The position numbers and the translations under genes are program-made. From Acidovorax sp. sic0104 (GTDB taxonomy: Bacteria > Pseudomonadota > Gammaproteobacteria > Burkholderiales > Burkholderiaceae_C), in assembly GCF_019219095.1 (NCBI RefSeq), contig NZ_JAHUWH010000003.1, positions 186,001 to 250,000 of the forward strand: 64,000 bases of DNA, in the 5' to 3' direction. The notes beneath the pieces were generated by a model. It was not told the origin of the DNA. It did no database searches and saw only the letters and a list, made by a program, of their open reading frames with translations. How positions within the stretch are numbered: the stretch's first letter is position 1; every line of letters begins with the position of its first letter. Positions 50,901-62,211 of this stretch are shown one piece after another.

Positions 50901-51830
50901 TCACCCGAGGTGCACGCTGGTGCCCGCCACCTGAAAATTCATGATGGGTGCGCTGGGCTCGCTGAACGACACGCCTAGCGCGATCTTCCCCGTGCCGTGC
51001 AGGATGCACGCATCGCGGCGCAGCCGCACCGGCGCATCGCTGCCGTCAAAGCGCACCCAGGTGCCAAAGCTGCTCATGTCGGTCAGGACGAAGCCGCTGT
51101 TGCGCCAGTCGATGCGTGCATGCAGGCGCGACACGCGCGGGTCGTTGATGCACAACTGCGCATGGTTGGCACGCCCCACATGCACAGGGGCATCCGACGA
51201 GGTGAACGACATGTTCACCCCGTGCCATGAGAACTGGATCTGCCCCAGGATGGAGTCGGCGGGCGCGAAGTTGCTGACCAGGGCTGCCTGCATGGTGAGA
51301 GAGTCGGGCGCCTCGTCTTCACGCCACTCCACCTGGTAGAGCATCAGCGATTCGGCCTTGCCGCGGATTTCCATCATGCCGAGCTTGCGATACCAGACAT
51401 CGGCCGACGCCCCCGCCAGCAGCACCGTGGTCTCGGTGGCCCAGATCTCGGCCGGGCCGGCGCGCTCGCACAGCCGCGATGCCACATTGACGGCATCGCC
51501 ATAGCAGTCGCCTTCGACGTCGATCACTTCGCCGGTGGCCACGCCCACCCGGATCTCCATGCGCAGCGGCTGGGGCCAGCGGTCCTGGCGCTGCTTGTGC
51601 TGGCGCAGCATCGTCGCCGTCGCGGACACGGCACCAGCGGCATCGCCGAAGACACCCAGCACCCCATCGCCCAGCGTCTTGACCACGCGCCCGCCATGCA
51701 CCTGCATGGTCTCGCCGATCCATTGCGTGACCTGCGTGATGGCTTCCGCGGCCCGCTCATTGCCCAATGCCTCGTACAGGGCAACGCTGCCCGATATGTC
51801 CGCAAAGACCATCGTTGAGAGCACACTCAT
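50901..51830 (-). CDS. Class III adenylate/guanylate cyclase with C-terminal FHA domain
   Basis: A 309-residue cytosolic protein. The N-terminal cyclase domain has metal aspartates at D11 (VFADISGSVALYE) and D55 (VKTLGDGVLGVFGD), then GVATGEVIDVEGDCYGDAVN and VASRLCERAGPAEIW. The C-terminal FHA domain (about 210-300) shows VHVGRANHAQLCIND, SRLHARIDW and SSFGTWV, so it can bind phosphothreonine peptides. The fusion suggests that cyclic nucleotide output depends on a Ser/Thr kinase partner; no kinase is in the window. Its product (cAMP or cGMP) is unknown. Confidence 0.92.
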   Translation of the reverse strand: MSVLSTMVFADISGSVALYEALGNERAAEAITQVTQWIGETMQVHGGRVVKTLGDGVLGVFGDAAGAVSATATMLRQHKQRQDRWPQPLRMEIRVGVATGEVIDVEGDCYGDAVNVASRLCERAGPAEIWATETTVLLAGASADVWYRKLGMMEIRGKAESLMLYQVEWREDEAPDSLTMQAALVSNFAPADSILGQIQFSWHGVNMSFTSSDAPVHVGRANHAQLCINDPRVSRLHARIDWRNSGFVLTDMSSFGTWVRFDGSDAPVRLRRDACILHGTGKIALGVSFSEPSAPIMNFQVAGTSVHLG

Positions 51831-52198
51831 GAACGCTGGCCTATTAGTAACATCATGTGAATCAGTTTAGACCAAGCTCTGCGCGCGCGCACAAGGGAAA
51901 GCGTCACGAACCGTCGCGCAAGGCACTTGGTTGCATGGGCAGCAGAACGGGCCCCGAGCTGCCGCGCGACTCACGGAGTGCTCCGCCATCCCGCACAAGC
52001 CGGCCCGACAACCAGTCACGTGCGCGGCAGGCGGCCCACCCGCGCCACACCATCAAACTCGGCCGAAGACGTAAAAGTTCGCAACATAAGGGAATTGTTT
52101 GTTGTCTTTACGCAAAAACAGGAGCGCCACCCTTGCGCCAACCAACGGTCCCGCTTACTTTGGCCGACCCTGTTACAAAAACCTGCCTCCGCAGAATC
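51831..52198. other. Intergenic region between cyclase-FHA and hypothetical gene
   Basis: About 370 bp between divergent genes. The left end (TTAGTAACATCATGTGAATC) is AT-rich and should hold the cyclase promoter. Near 52075-52120 (AAGTTCGCAACATAAGGGAA, then TTGTTTGTTGTCTTTACGC) lies a second AT-rich stretch, likely the promoter of the gene at 52199. The middle is GC-rich with no gene, RNA or repeat that I can identify. Confidence 0.6.
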
Positions 52199-52555
52199 AT
52201 GCGCTGGAACAAGCCCAATCTTCGCAACAACCTGCACGACCTGCTGGGCCGTGACAAGCCGTCATCCACGGCATGGGTGCGCGACCAGGGCCTGGAGGAC
52301 GTGCGACGCTCCATGCTGCAAAGCCTGGTAGGCACCACGGGGTGCGAAGTGGCCCGAATGAACATGCGGCTGCGCTACGCGGCGGACATCGAGGCGCTGT
52401 GGTACTTGCGCATCGACCTGCAAAAGACGCTGCAGCTCCTTCGGGGGGACGCCAGCGCCCAGCGCACCATCGACGAGATCACCGTGCTGTTTCAGGGCCA
52501 GTTGCCCCGCTCGCCTCGCCCAGCGCAAGCCCCCCACCTGCCGCGCGTGCACTGA
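52199..52555 (+). CDS. Hypothetical protein, 118 residues
   Basis: From the ATG at 52199 (MRWNKPNLRNNLHDLLGRDK). I do not recognise it. There is no signal or membrane helix. The middle is helical with charged and hydrophobic heptad-like spacing (RMNMRLRYAADIEALWYLRI, then DLQKTLQLLRGDASAQRTID). The end is proline-rich. An in-frame extension to 51857 is not needed. AT-rich promoter-like sequence precedes it. It stands alone, convergent with the LD-carboxypeptidase gene. Confidence 0.7.
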   Translation: MRWNKPNLRNNLHDLLGRDKPSSTAWVRDQGLEDVRRSMLQSLVGTTGCEVARMNMRLRYAADIEALWYLRIDLQKTLQLLRGDASAQRTIDEITVLFQGQLPRSPRPAQAPHLPRVH

Positions 52556-52620
52556 CAGACTGCGCGCACCCGCATCGACCAACGACGCAGGAGGGCACAG
52601 ACCCCAGTGCCGATTTCCGG

Positions 52621-53625
52621 CTAGTGCTGGTGGCCCCAGTAGATCAGGGCATCGCGCTGCTCCACCGACAGCGACACCGTAGCGCCCACGGGCAGCAGCA
52701 CCTTGGTCTCCACATGGCCGAACGGCAGGTTGGTGAGCACGGGCGCCTTGATGCGCGAACGCAGCCAGTCCACGACGGACTGCAGCTTGTAGCCCTTGTC
52801 GTGCGGCGCCAGCTTGAAGTTGGTGAACTGCCCCAGCACCACGGCCTTTTGCTGGGCCAGAACCCCGGCGTGCAGCAGTTGGGTGAGCATGCGCTCGATG
52901 CGATAGGGATGCTCGTGCACGTCTTCCAGAAACAGCACGCCGCCCTTGATGGCCGGCAGGTATGGCGTGCCCACCAGCGTGGCCAGCACCGACAGGTTGC
53001 CGCCCCACAGCGTGGCGCTTTTCACGTACACATCGGGCACCGCCGGCTTGCCGGTGGTGGGGCTGGGCTTTTCATTGTTCATGCGCCAGCCCGTGCCTTC
53101 GCCATGGCCGGTCAGCAGATCGTCGAAGCAGGCCTCCATGATGTCGTCGGGCTCCCCCGCCACGCCGAAGTCGGCCCCCAGGGATGGGCCGGCCCAGGAG
53201 GTGGCGCCCGTCTTGGCCAGCAGCGCGAGCTGGAATGCCGTGAAATCGCTCACTCCCACAAAGCGCGTACCCCCTGCAATGGCCTTGGCCACCGCCTTGT
53301 AGCGAATGCCCGGCAGGATGCGCGACAGGCCATAGCCGCCGCGCGAGATCAGCGCCACATCGGCGCCGCTGGCGGCCGCGCGGTGGATGGCGGCCAGCCG
53401 CGTGTCGTCGTCGCCCGCAAAGCGGGTGTGCGTTGCCAGGGCGTCGGCATCCACCTCCACCTCATGGCCCAGCGCCTTCAGGCGGGCGATGCCACGCTTG
53501 AAGGCCGCCTTGTCGCGCACGGCGCTGGAGGGCGAATAGATGTAGATGTGCTTGGGGCCATGGTCATGGCTGCACTGGGAATGGTCGTGATCGTGCGGGT
53601 GATCGGGTGAATGGTCGTCGTGCAA
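52621..53625 (-). CDS. ldcA: LD-carboxypeptidase (S66 family) with His/Asp-rich N-terminus
   Basis: A 334-residue peptidase of murein recycling. It removes the terminal D-alanine from tetrapeptides in the cytosol. The nucleophile is S126 in FVGVSDFTAFQLALL. Other family elements are ALISRGGYGLSRILPGI, GGNLSVLATLVGTPY, FLEDVHEHPYRIERML (Glu) and NLPFGHVETKVLLPVG (His). The first 22 residues (MHDDHSPDHPHDHDHSQCSH) hold seven histidines and many aspartates, unusual for the family and suggestive of metal binding. It follows the TadA-dehalogenase gene by 58 bp. Confidence 0.92.
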   Translation of the reverse strand: MHDDHSPDHPHDHDHSQCSHDHGPKHIYIYSPSSAVRDKAAFKRGIARLKALGHEVEVDADALATHTRFAGDDDTRLAAIHRAAASGADVALISRGGYGLSRILPGIRYKAVAKAIAGGTRFVGVSDFTAFQLALLAKTGATSWAGPSLGADFGVAGEPDDIMEACFDDLLTGHGEGTGWRMNNEKPSPTTGKPAVPDVYVKSATLWGGNLSVLATLVGTPYLPAIKGGVLFLEDVHEHPYRIERMLTQLLHAGVLAQQKAVVLGQFTNFKLAPHDKGYKLQSVVDWLRSRIKAPVLTNLPFGHVETKVLLPVGATVSLSVEQRDALIYWGHQH

Positions 53626-53683
53626 AGCGCTCAGGCCGCGAAAGGGCCTGCTCCGTCAAAAACAGGTTGCGTCCGGCGCCGGT

Positions 53684-55385
<1,702 letters not shown>

Positions 55386-55464
55386 GCCTGCGCTCCCGAT
55401 GCTGTACAGATCAGCACTTTAAACCGGGACAGCGCGCTCGCGCCTCCCGTACGCGCGTCTCCTG

Positions 55465-56097
55465 TCAATGTGTCATGGGCAGCGCCGCCCCCATCCAACC
55501 GAACAGCCCGCCGCAGGCGCGGTTGAACTTGCGGCCAGACCGTTGCAGCCAGGGGCGGATGCGGTGCGCCAGGCTGGCCAGCCCGAATTCGACCAGGCAT
55601 TCGACCACCGCAAAGGTGCCCGCCATGACCACGAACTGCAGCCACAGGTCGCGCCCCGGCGCGATGAACTGGGGCAGGAACGCGCCATAGAACAGCAGCA
55701 CCTTGGGGTTGGAAATGGCGGCCAGCAACCCTTGGCGCAACAGCCTGCCGCCCGTGGCGGCGGGTGCGCCCGCAGCCGGGGCTGCCGTCGCCGGCACGGC
55801 CTCCAGCTGCATGGGTGGGGCCCGCCACAGCTGGATGCCCAGCCACACCAGATAGGCGCCGCCCACCCACTTCATCGCCGTGAGCGCATGGGCCGACGAC
55901 TGCAGCAGCGCGCCAATGCCGAGCATGGACAAGCCGATCAGGCCCGCAAAGCCCACCGCCCCGCCCGCAATGGTCCACAGCGTGCGCACGCGCCCGTGCA
56001 GCGCGCCATGGGCCAGCACCAGCAGGCTGTTGGGGCCTGGGGTCAGTGACAGGCCAACGACCGCCAGCAGGTAGACCAGCCAGATATTCAGATCCAT
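55465..56097 (-). CDS. LysE/RhtB family exporter
   Basis: A 210-residue inner-membrane amino acid exporter. It begins MDLNIWLVYLLAVVGLSLTP and has GLSLTPGPNSLLVLAHGALHG, the family signature, then KWVGGAYLVWLGIQLWR and AAISNPKVLLFYGAFLPQFI. About six helices are present, with an alanine/proline linker at 100-115. The substrate cannot be told from sequence. It is divergent from the GlxA-like regulator, a common arrangement for exporters controlled by their neighbour. Confidence 0.9.
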   Translation of the reverse strand: MDLNIWLVYLLAVVGLSLTPGPNSLLVLAHGALHGRVRTLWTIAGGAVGFAGLIGLSMLGIGALLQSSAHALTAMKWVGGAYLVWLGIQLWRAPPMQLEAVPATAAPAAGAPAATGGRLLRQGLLAAISNPKVLLFYGAFLPQFIAPGRDLWLQFVVMAGTFAVVECLVEFGLASLAHRIRPWLQRSGRKFNRACGGLFGWMGAALPMTH

Positions 56098-56200
56098 CGC
56101 AGCACCATTCCTTGAAAAGATGGAGTGCAGTCTAGGTGCCAGCCGGCTGATACAGGAAATCCGATCTGGCTATTATTGCCACCAAATTAGACACCCTCCC

Positions 56201-57250
56201 ATGCTCCCCGCCGACGCCAGCCCCCTTCCACGCCCGGACGTGCGCCTGCTCCTGATGCCGCTGCCCGACTTCGCGCTGCTGCCTTTCGGCGCGTTTCTCG
56301 ACAAGCTGCGCTTTTCGGCCGACGACGAGGACCGCAGCCGCCAGCGCTATTGCGCCTGGACGCTGGTGGGCATCGACGGCGCGCCCGTGGTTTCCAGCAG
56401 CGGCGTGCAGGTGGCCATGCAGGCCACGGCGGATGCGGTGGACCTGGCGGCGTTCGACTATCTGGTGGTGTTCGGCAGCCGCACGGTGCAGGCATCGCGG
56501 GGGCATGCGCACACCCACGGACCGTTGCTGCGCAAGGCGGCGGCGCAAGGCCTGCCGCTGGTGGCCATCGACAACGCGATCTTTCTGCTGGCCGAGGCCG
56601 GTTTGCTCAAGGGCCGCCGGGTGGCGCTGCACTGGCGCCATGTGGCCGAATTCCGCCATGCCTTTCCGCGCATCGCGGTGGCCAGCGAGCAGATCTATTG
56701 TTTTGACCGTGACCGCATCACCTGCGCGGGAGGCACGGCGGCCATCGACATGGCGGTGGAGCTGCTGTCACGCCACTGCGGCCGGGTGCGCGCCTTCAAG
56801 GGCCTTGCGGACATGCTGGTGGACGCGCCCCGCCACCAGGGGCACTCTTTGCAATCCATGGACGGCGGCGGGCCGGACCTGGGCCGGCACCTGGGGCGCG
56901 CGGTGGCGCTGATGCGCAGCTCCATGGCCGAAGGCCTGACGGTGGCCAGTATCGCCGAGCGCATCGGCATCGGCCGCCGGCAGCTGGACCGGCTGTTCAC
57001 GGACCGCTTCGGCCACAGTGCCCACGATCACTGGACGACGATGCGCATGGAGCATGCCCACTGGCGAGTCGCCAACTCGCACCACAGCCTGGCCGCCATT
57101 GCCGACGAAGTGGGTCTCGCCAGCGCCAGCAGCCTGGCGCGGCTGTTCCGCAAGCACCATGGCACCAACCCGGCCGCATTGCGCGCCGGGGCAGACCCCC
57201 CACGGATCCCGAAGGATCAGTTCAACGCGACGCGGCTGCCGTCCCTGTAG
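56201..57250 (+). CDS. GlxA-like regulator: DJ-1/PfpI domain plus AraC DNA-binding domain
   Basis: A 349-residue regulator from the ATG at 56201. The N-terminal DJ-1/PfpI-like domain reads RLLLMPLPDFALLPFGAFLD, then FDYLVVFGSRTVQAS (no nucleophile cysteine at the usual elbow), IDNAIFLLAEAGLLKGRRVA and ITCAGGTAAIDMAVELLSRH. The C-terminal AraC domain has LTVASIAERIGIGRRQLDRL and SLAAIADEVGLASASSLARL. This is the architecture of GlxA-family regulators of amino-acid or betaine metabolism. The divergent LysE exporter is the likely target. The end overlaps the convergent binding-protein gene by 34 bp. Confidence 0.9.
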   Translation: MLPADASPLPRPDVRLLLMPLPDFALLPFGAFLDKLRFSADDEDRSRQRYCAWTLVGIDGAPVVSSSGVQVAMQATADAVDLAAFDYLVVFGSRTVQASRGHAHTHGPLLRKAAAQGLPLVAIDNAIFLLAEAGLLKGRRVALHWRHVAEFRHAFPRIAVASEQIYCFDRDRITCAGGTAAIDMAVELLSRHCGRVRAFKGLADMLVDAPRHQGHSLQSMDGGGPDLGRHLGRAVALMRSSMAEGLTVASIAERIGIGRRQLDRLFTDRFGHSAHDHWTTMRMEHAHWRVANSHHSLAAIADEVGLASASSLARLFRKHHGTNPAALRAGADPPRIPKDQFNATRLPSL

Positions 57251-58365
57251 GTGTACAGCGTCACGGCGGGCGTGGTCAGCTCGCCCTTGGCGGTGAAGGC
57301 GATGTTGGCGGTCACGCCCTTGTATTCGGTCTTGCCGATGAAGGGGATGTACGCCTTGGGGTCCACCGAGTTGGCACGCTTCATCGCGTCGGCCAGCACC
57401 ATGGCGGCGTCATAGGCGTAGGGGCTGTAGATCTGGAACTGGCCGGGGAACTTGGCGTCGTAGCGCTTCTTCCAGTCGGCGCCGCCCTGCATCTTGTCGA
57501 CCGACGCGCCGCCCGTGGCGCAGGTCACGTTCTTGAGCGCGGGGCTCTTGCCCGACAGCTCGGGCAGCTTCTCGGTGCACAGTGCGTCGCCGCCGAAGAA
57601 CTTCACGCCGCCCAGGCCCAGTTGCTCCATCTGGCGCAGCATGGGGCCGGCCTGTGCATCCAGGCCGCCGTAGAAGATCGCATCGGGCTTCTTGTTCTTG
57701 ATGGACGTGAGGATGGCCATGAAGTCTGTGGACTTGTCATTGGTGAACTCCTCGCCCACCACCTTCAGGCCCTTTTGCAGCGCCGTCGCCTTGAACACCG
57801 AGGCCACGCCCTGGCCGTACGCGGTGCGGTCGTCGATGATGGCCACGCTCTTGAGCTTCAGGTGGTCGGCGGAGAACAGCGCCAGCGCCGCGCCCAGCGC
57901 GTTGTCATTGGCGATCAGGCGGTAGGTGGTCTTGTAGCCGGGCTTGGTCAGGTCCGGGTTGGTGGCGGCCGCCGTGATGTGCGGCACGCCGCACTTGTCG
58001 TAGATGGCCGCTGCGGGGATGGACGTGCCCGACTGCAGGTGGCCCACCACGCCCGCCACCTTCTGGTCGCACAGCTTTTGCGCCACAGCGGTGGCCTGGC
58101 GCGGGTCGCCCGCATCGTCTTCGGCCGCGATCTCGAACTTGATCTTCTTGCCGCCGATCACCAGGTTCTGGGCATTGAGGTCGTCAATCGCCAGGCGCAC
58201 GCCGTTTTCCGTGTCCTTGCCGATGTGGGCGATACCGCCCGACACGGGGCCTGCGTGGGCGATCTTGACGGTCTGGACGTCCTGGGCGTAGGCCGCGTGG
58301 GCAGCCGCAGCGCAGGCTGCGGCGATGGTCAGTTGCACGAAGGGGCGGGAAGCACGGCGAAACAC
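57217..58365 (-). CDS. Branched-chain amino acid ABC transporter substrate-binding protein (LivJ/LivK-like)
   Basis: A 382-residue periplasmic receptor. The signal is MFRRASRPFVQLTIAAACAA with cleavage near AYAQD. VKIAHAGPVSGGIAHIGKDT, VVGHLQSGTSIPAAAIYDKC and YGQGVASVFKATALQKGLKV are typical. The cysteines in DKCGVPH and GDALCTEKL could form the family disulfide. No permease or ATPase gene accompanies it, so it serves a system encoded elsewhere. Its 3' end overlaps the GlxA-like gene by 34 bp, tail to tail. Confidence 0.92.
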   Translation of the reverse strand: MFRRASRPFVQLTIAAACAAAAHAAYAQDVQTVKIAHAGPVSGGIAHIGKDTENGVRLAIDDLNAQNLVIGGKKIKFEIAAEDDAGDPRQATAVAQKLCDQKVAGVVGHLQSGTSIPAAAIYDKCGVPHITAAATNPDLTKPGYKTTYRLIANDNALGAALALFSADHLKLKSVAIIDDRTAYGQGVASVFKATALQKGLKVVGEEFTNDKSTDFMAILTSIKNKKPDAIFYGGLDAQAGPMLRQMEQLGLGGVKFFGGDALCTEKLPELSGKSPALKNVTCATGGASVDKMQGGADWKKRYDAKFPGQFQIYSPYAYDAAMVLADAMKRANSVDPKAYIPFIGKTEYKGVTANIAFTAKGELTTPAVTLYTYRDGSRVALN

Positions 58366-58478
58366 GTTGGAAGTCTCCGAAAGTAGATGTCAGAAGGGGT
58401 CGCACAGCACCATGCACCACCTTGGGGCATGACACGGCCCCGCATCCTAGCCACCTGCACCCCGGTTTGCCCCGCAAT

Positions 58479-58494
58479 GCTATGTAAACATAGC
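58479..58494. promoter_or_regulatory. Palindrome GCTATGTAAACATAGC
   Basis: Two perfect 7-bp arms with a 2-base centre, in an AT-rich part of the region between the binding-protein gene (start 58365, -) and rlhA (start 58596, +). It is a candidate operator for either gene. Confidence 0.4.
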
Positions 58495-58595
58495 AACTTG
58501 GCGGGTCATTAAGCGAGCTAATAGTGATACCTCCGCGCTCGGACACGCGCAGCCGGATGCCCCACATGGCGGTATGGCTGGGATAATCACGCCCC

Positions 58596-60629
58596 ATGTC
58601 TCTCCTGCCCCACCAGCTCGAATTGCTTTCGCCCGCGCGCGACGCCGACATCGGCATCGAAGCCGTCAACCATGGCGCCGACGCCGTCTACATCGGCGGC
58701 CCCGCCTTCGGTGCGCGGGCCGGGGCGGGCAACGACATCCGGGACATCGAACGCCTGGTGAAGCACGCGCACCGCTTCAACAGCCGCATCTTCATCACCC
58801 TGAACACCATCCTGCGCGACGACGAACTGGAAGCCGCGCGCCGCATGGCCTGGCAGGTGTACGAGGCCGGTGCCGACGCGCTCATCATCCAGGACATGGG
58901 CCTGCTGGCGCTGTCCGACATGCCGCCCATCCAGCTGCACGCCAGCACCCAGACGGACATCCGCACGCCCGAGAAGGCGCGCTTTCTGCAGGACGCGGGC
59001 CTGTCGCAGATCGTGTTGGCACGCGAGCTCACGGTGCAGCAGATCGCTGCCGTGCACAAGGCGCTGGGGCCCGTGGATGCGCCGGGCCGCGCCAACATCG
59101 AGTTCTTCATCCACGGCGCGCTGTGCGTGGCCTACAGCGGCCAGTGCAACATCAGCCATGCGCAGACCGGCCGCAGCGCCAACCGGGGCGACTGCAGCCA
59201 GGCCTGCCGCCTGCCCTACCAGGTGACCGACGCACAGGGCCGCTTCATCGCGCACGACAAGCACGTGCTGTCCATGAAGGACAACAACCAGAGCGACAAC
59301 CTGCGCGCGCTCATCGATGCCGGCGTGCGCAGCTTCAAGATCGAGGGACGCTACAAGGACATGGGCTACGTGAAGAACATCACCGCCCACTACCGCACGC
59401 TGCTCGACGCTATCCTGCAAGAGCGCGAGAATGCCGGCCGGCCGCTGTCACGATCGTCCAGCGGCGCCACCACATTCACCTTCACGCCCGACCCGCTGCA
59501 GAACTTCAACCGCGAGTTCACCGACTACTTCGTGACCGGCCGCAAGGAAGACATCGGCGCGTTCGACACCCCCAAGAACCCGGGCCAGGCCATCGGCTGG
59601 GTGACCAAGATGGGGCCGGACTTCGTCGAGCTGGAGGTGAGCGACCCCGCCACCGTGCTGCACAACGGCGACGGCCTGTGCTACTACGACCTGCACAAGG
59701 AGCTGGTGGGCATGGCCATCAACGTGGCCGAGCCCGTGTCGGCGCGCAGCGTGGGCCAGTGGCGGGTGTACCCCAAGGACCCGATGGAAGGCTTCAAGGA
59801 CCTGCGCAAGGGCACCGAAGTCAACCGCAACCGCGACATGGACTGGGTGCGCACGCTCGAGAAAAAATCCAGCGACCGCCGCATCGGCCTGTGGGCGCAC
59901 CTGAGCGAGACGCCTTCGGGCTTCAGCCTGATGCTGACCGACGAAGACGGCAACGTGGGCTGTGCCGACGTGGAGCAACCCCATCAGAGCGCCACCGACG
60001 CCGCCAAGGCAGAAGCCAGCCTGCGCGAGCAGTTGGGCCGCTTCGGCGCCACCATCTTCGCGGTGCATGACATTGCACTGCAGTTGTCCGAACCCTGGTT
60101 CGTGCCGGCCTCGGTGCTCAACGCGCTGCGCCGCGACGCGCTGGCCGACCTGGAAGACTGCCGCGCCCGCAACTTTGCGCGGCTGCAGCGTGCGGTGCCG
60201 GTCGACCCACCCGTGCCCTACCCCGAAGACACGCTCTCGTTCCTGGGCAACGTGTTCAACCAGAAGGCGCACGACTTCTACGTGCGCCACGGCGTGAAGG
60301 TGATCGATGCGGCCTACGAGGCGCACGAGGAGGAAGGCGAAGTCAGCCTCATGATCACCAAGCACTGCGTGCGCTTCTCGATGAGCCTGTGCCCCAAGCA
60401 GGCCAAGGGCGTGACGGGCGTGCAGGGCACCATCAAGGCCGAGCCCTTGATGCTGATCAACGGCAAGGAAAAACTCACCCTGCGCTTTGACTGCAAGCCG
60501 TGCGAGATGCACGTGGTGGGCAAGATGAAGAAGTCGGTGCTCAACCAGCACGCCAAGGAGACCGAGGCGCTGGCCGTGCCGCTGCAGTTCTACCGCGCGC
60601 GGCCACCCGCGAATCCGCTCTCAAAATAA
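58596..60629 (+). CDS. rlhA: U32 peptidase-family protein, probable 23S rRNA hydroxylase RlhA
   Basis: A 677-residue U32 protein. The PROSITE-type signature is complete: EFFIHGALCVAYSGQCNIS (near residues 169-187). DCSQACRLPYQV and FKIEGRYKDMGYVKNIT follow. The length and the C-terminal MITKHCVRFSMSLCPKQAKG, with RFDCKPCEMHVV, match the long U32 branch of E. coli RlhA, which makes 5-hydroxycytidine in 23S rRNA, rather than UbiU/UbiV or TrhP. The conserved cysteines probably hold an iron-sulfur cluster. It stands alone with its own promoter region. Confidence 0.85.
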   Translation: MSLLPHQLELLSPARDADIGIEAVNHGADAVYIGGPAFGARAGAGNDIRDIERLVKHAHRFNSRIFITLNTILRDDELEAARRMAWQVYEAGADALIIQDMGLLALSDMPPIQLHASTQTDIRTPEKARFLQDAGLSQIVLARELTVQQIAAVHKALGPVDAPGRANIEFFIHGALCVAYSGQCNISHAQTGRSANRGDCSQACRLPYQVTDAQGRFIAHDKHVLSMKDNNQSDNLRALIDAGVRSFKIEGRYKDMGYVKNITAHYRTLLDAILQERENAGRPLSRSSSGATTFTFTPDPLQNFNREFTDYFVTGRKEDIGAFDTPKNPGQAIGWVTKMGPDFVELEVSDPATVLHNGDGLCYYDLHKELVGMAINVAEPVSARSVGQWRVYPKDPMEGFKDLRKGTEVNRNRDMDWVRTLEKKSSDRRIGLWAHLSETPSGFSLMLTDEDGNVGCADVEQPHQSATDAAKAEASLREQLGRFGATIFAVHDIALQLSEPWFVPASVLNALRRDALADLEDCRARNFARLQRAVPVDPPVPYPEDTLSFLGNVFNQKAHDFYVRHGVKVIDAAYEAHEEEGEVSLMITKHCVRFSMSLCPKQAKGVTGVQGTIKAEPLMLINGKEKLTLRFDCKPCEMHVVGKMKKSVLNQHAKETEALAVPLQFYRARPPANPLSK

Positions 60630-60681
60630 TAGCTATTGGCGCTTTGCCAGAAAGCGCCGCAGGCATTTTTGACTTGAAATT
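60625..60681 (+). repeat. TAGCTGC-type repeat, copy 6
   Basis: AATAATAGCTATTGGCGCTT, TGCCAGAAAGCGCCGCAGGC (hairpin GGCGCTTT/AAAGCGCC), ATTTTTGACTTGAAATTC. It overlaps the stop codon of rlhA. Confidence 0.75.
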
Positions 60682-60844
60682 CGCAGGCTGGGACGCGCCT
60701 GCATTCTGCGCATAAGCTCATAGCCAACGATTCGACCCATGCGCACCGTCCCGGTGCAAGAATGGCCGCTGCCGCCTGCGCGCACCCTGCGCCGCAGGCG
60801 TGCTGCATCAGCGTAACCATTCATCTACCGGGAGACCCATCCGC

Positions 60845-62128
60845 ATGAAGATCGAAACCCTTGCCGTCCACGCAGGCTATGCGCCCGACCCCACCACCAA
60901 GGCCGTGGCCGTGCCCATCTACCAGACGGTGGCCTACGCCTTCGACAGCGCCCAGCACGGCGCGGACCTGTTCGATCTGAAGGTGCCGGGCAACATCTAC
61001 ACCCGCATCATGAACCCCACGACCGACGTGCTGGAAAAGCGCGTCGCGGCACTCGAAGGCGGCATCGCCGCACTGGCCGTGGCCTCGGGCATGGCGGCCA
61101 TCACCTACGCCATCCAGACCATTGCCGAGGCGGGCGACAACATCGTGTCGGCCAGCACGCTCTACGGCGGCACCTACAACCTGTTTGCGCACACACTGCC
61201 CCAGCAGGGCATCACCACGCGGTTTGCCGACCCGCGCGACCCAGCCAGCTTCGCGCAGCACATCGACGCGCGCACCAAGGCCATCTTCATCGAGTCCATC
61301 GGCAACCCGCTGGGCAACGTGACCGACATCCGCGCCCTGGCCGATGTGGCCCATGCGCACGGTATTCCGTTGATCGTGGACAACACGGTGCCCAGCCCCT
61401 ACCTGCTGCGCCCCATCGAGCACGGTGCGGACATCGTGGTGCACTCGCTCACCAAGTACCTGGGCGGCCACGGCAACAGCGTGGGCGGAGCCATCGTGGA
61501 CAGCGGCAAGTTCCCATGGGCCGAGCACAAGGCCCGCTTTCCGCGCCTGAACGAGCCCGACGTGAGCTACCACGGCGTGGTCTACACCGAAGCCCTGGGC
61601 CCCGCCGCCTTCATCGGCCGCGCGCGCGTGGTGCCGCTGCGCAATACCGGCGCGGCGCTGTCCCCGCAAAGCGCGTTCCTGATCCTGCAAGGCATCGAAA
61701 CCCTGGCCCTGCGCATGGACCGCATCTGCGACAACACGCTGGCGCTGGCGAAGTATCTGCAGAGTCACCCCAAGGTGGAATGGGTGCGCTACGCCGGCCT
61801 GCCGGACCACCCGGACCACGCGCTGGTGCAGCGGCAATCGGGCGGCAAGGCTTCCGGCATCCTGAGCTTCGGGCTCAAGAGCACCGACGCCGACCCGCGG
61901 GCGGCCGGTGCGCGCTTCCTGGACGCGCTGCAGCTCTTCACGCGCCTGGTGAACATCGGCGACGCGAAATCGCTGGCCACACACCCCGCCTCGACCACGC
62001 ACCGCCAGCTCAACCCCGAAGAGCTGGCCAAGGCGGGCGTGAGCGAGAGCATGGTGCGCCTGTCGGTGGGCATCGAGCACATCGACGACCTGCAGGCAGA
62101 CCTGGCGCAGGCACTCGACGCGGTCTGA
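60845..62128 (+). CDS. metY: O-acetylhomoserine sulfhydrylase MetY
   Basis: A 427-residue PLP enzyme that makes homocysteine from O-acetylhomoserine and sulfide. It starts [20 protein letters not shown] and has the substrate loop [20 protein letters not shown]. The PLP lysine is K204 in [26 protein letters not shown] and the [17 protein letters not shown] block are MetY-specific as against cystathionine synthases. It would fix the sulfide produced by the cys operon at 20-26 kb. GGGAG lies upstream of the ATG. I searched its 215-bp leader for a SAM or SAH riboswitch and found none I recognise. Confidence 0.93.
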   Translation: MKIETLAVHAGYAPDPTTKAVAVPIYQTVAYAFDSAQHGADLFDLKVPGNIYTRIMNPTTDVLEKRVAALEGGIAALAVASGMAAITYAIQTIAEAGDNIVSASTLYGGTYNLFAHTLPQQGITTRFADPRDPASFAQHIDARTKAIFIESIGNPLGNVTDIRALADVAHAHGIPLIVDNTVPSPYLLRPIEHGADIVVHSLTKYLGGHGNSVGGAIVDSGKFPWAEHKARFPRLNEPDVSYHGVVYTEALGPAAFIGRARVVPLRNTGAALSPQSAFLILQGIETLALRMDRICDNTLALAKYLQSHPKVEWVRYAGLPDHPDHALVQRQSGGKASGILSFGLKSTDADPRAAGARFLDALQLFTRLVNIGDAKSLATHPASTTHRQLNPEELAKAGVSESMVRLSVGIEHIDDLQADLAQALDAV

Positions 62129-62211
62129 CCATTCGACCGCAGCCGACGCCAGTTGCGGGATACTGGCGGGATTGCCCCGCAGATCGCGGGGCGCACTGAC
62201 CCTCCATCGCC

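Noticed and set aside
60630-60844. SAM or SAH riboswitch in the metY leader
   Set aside because: I looked for the conserved SAM and SAH elements and saw only a short GCACCG/CGGTGC hairpin; not enough for a call.
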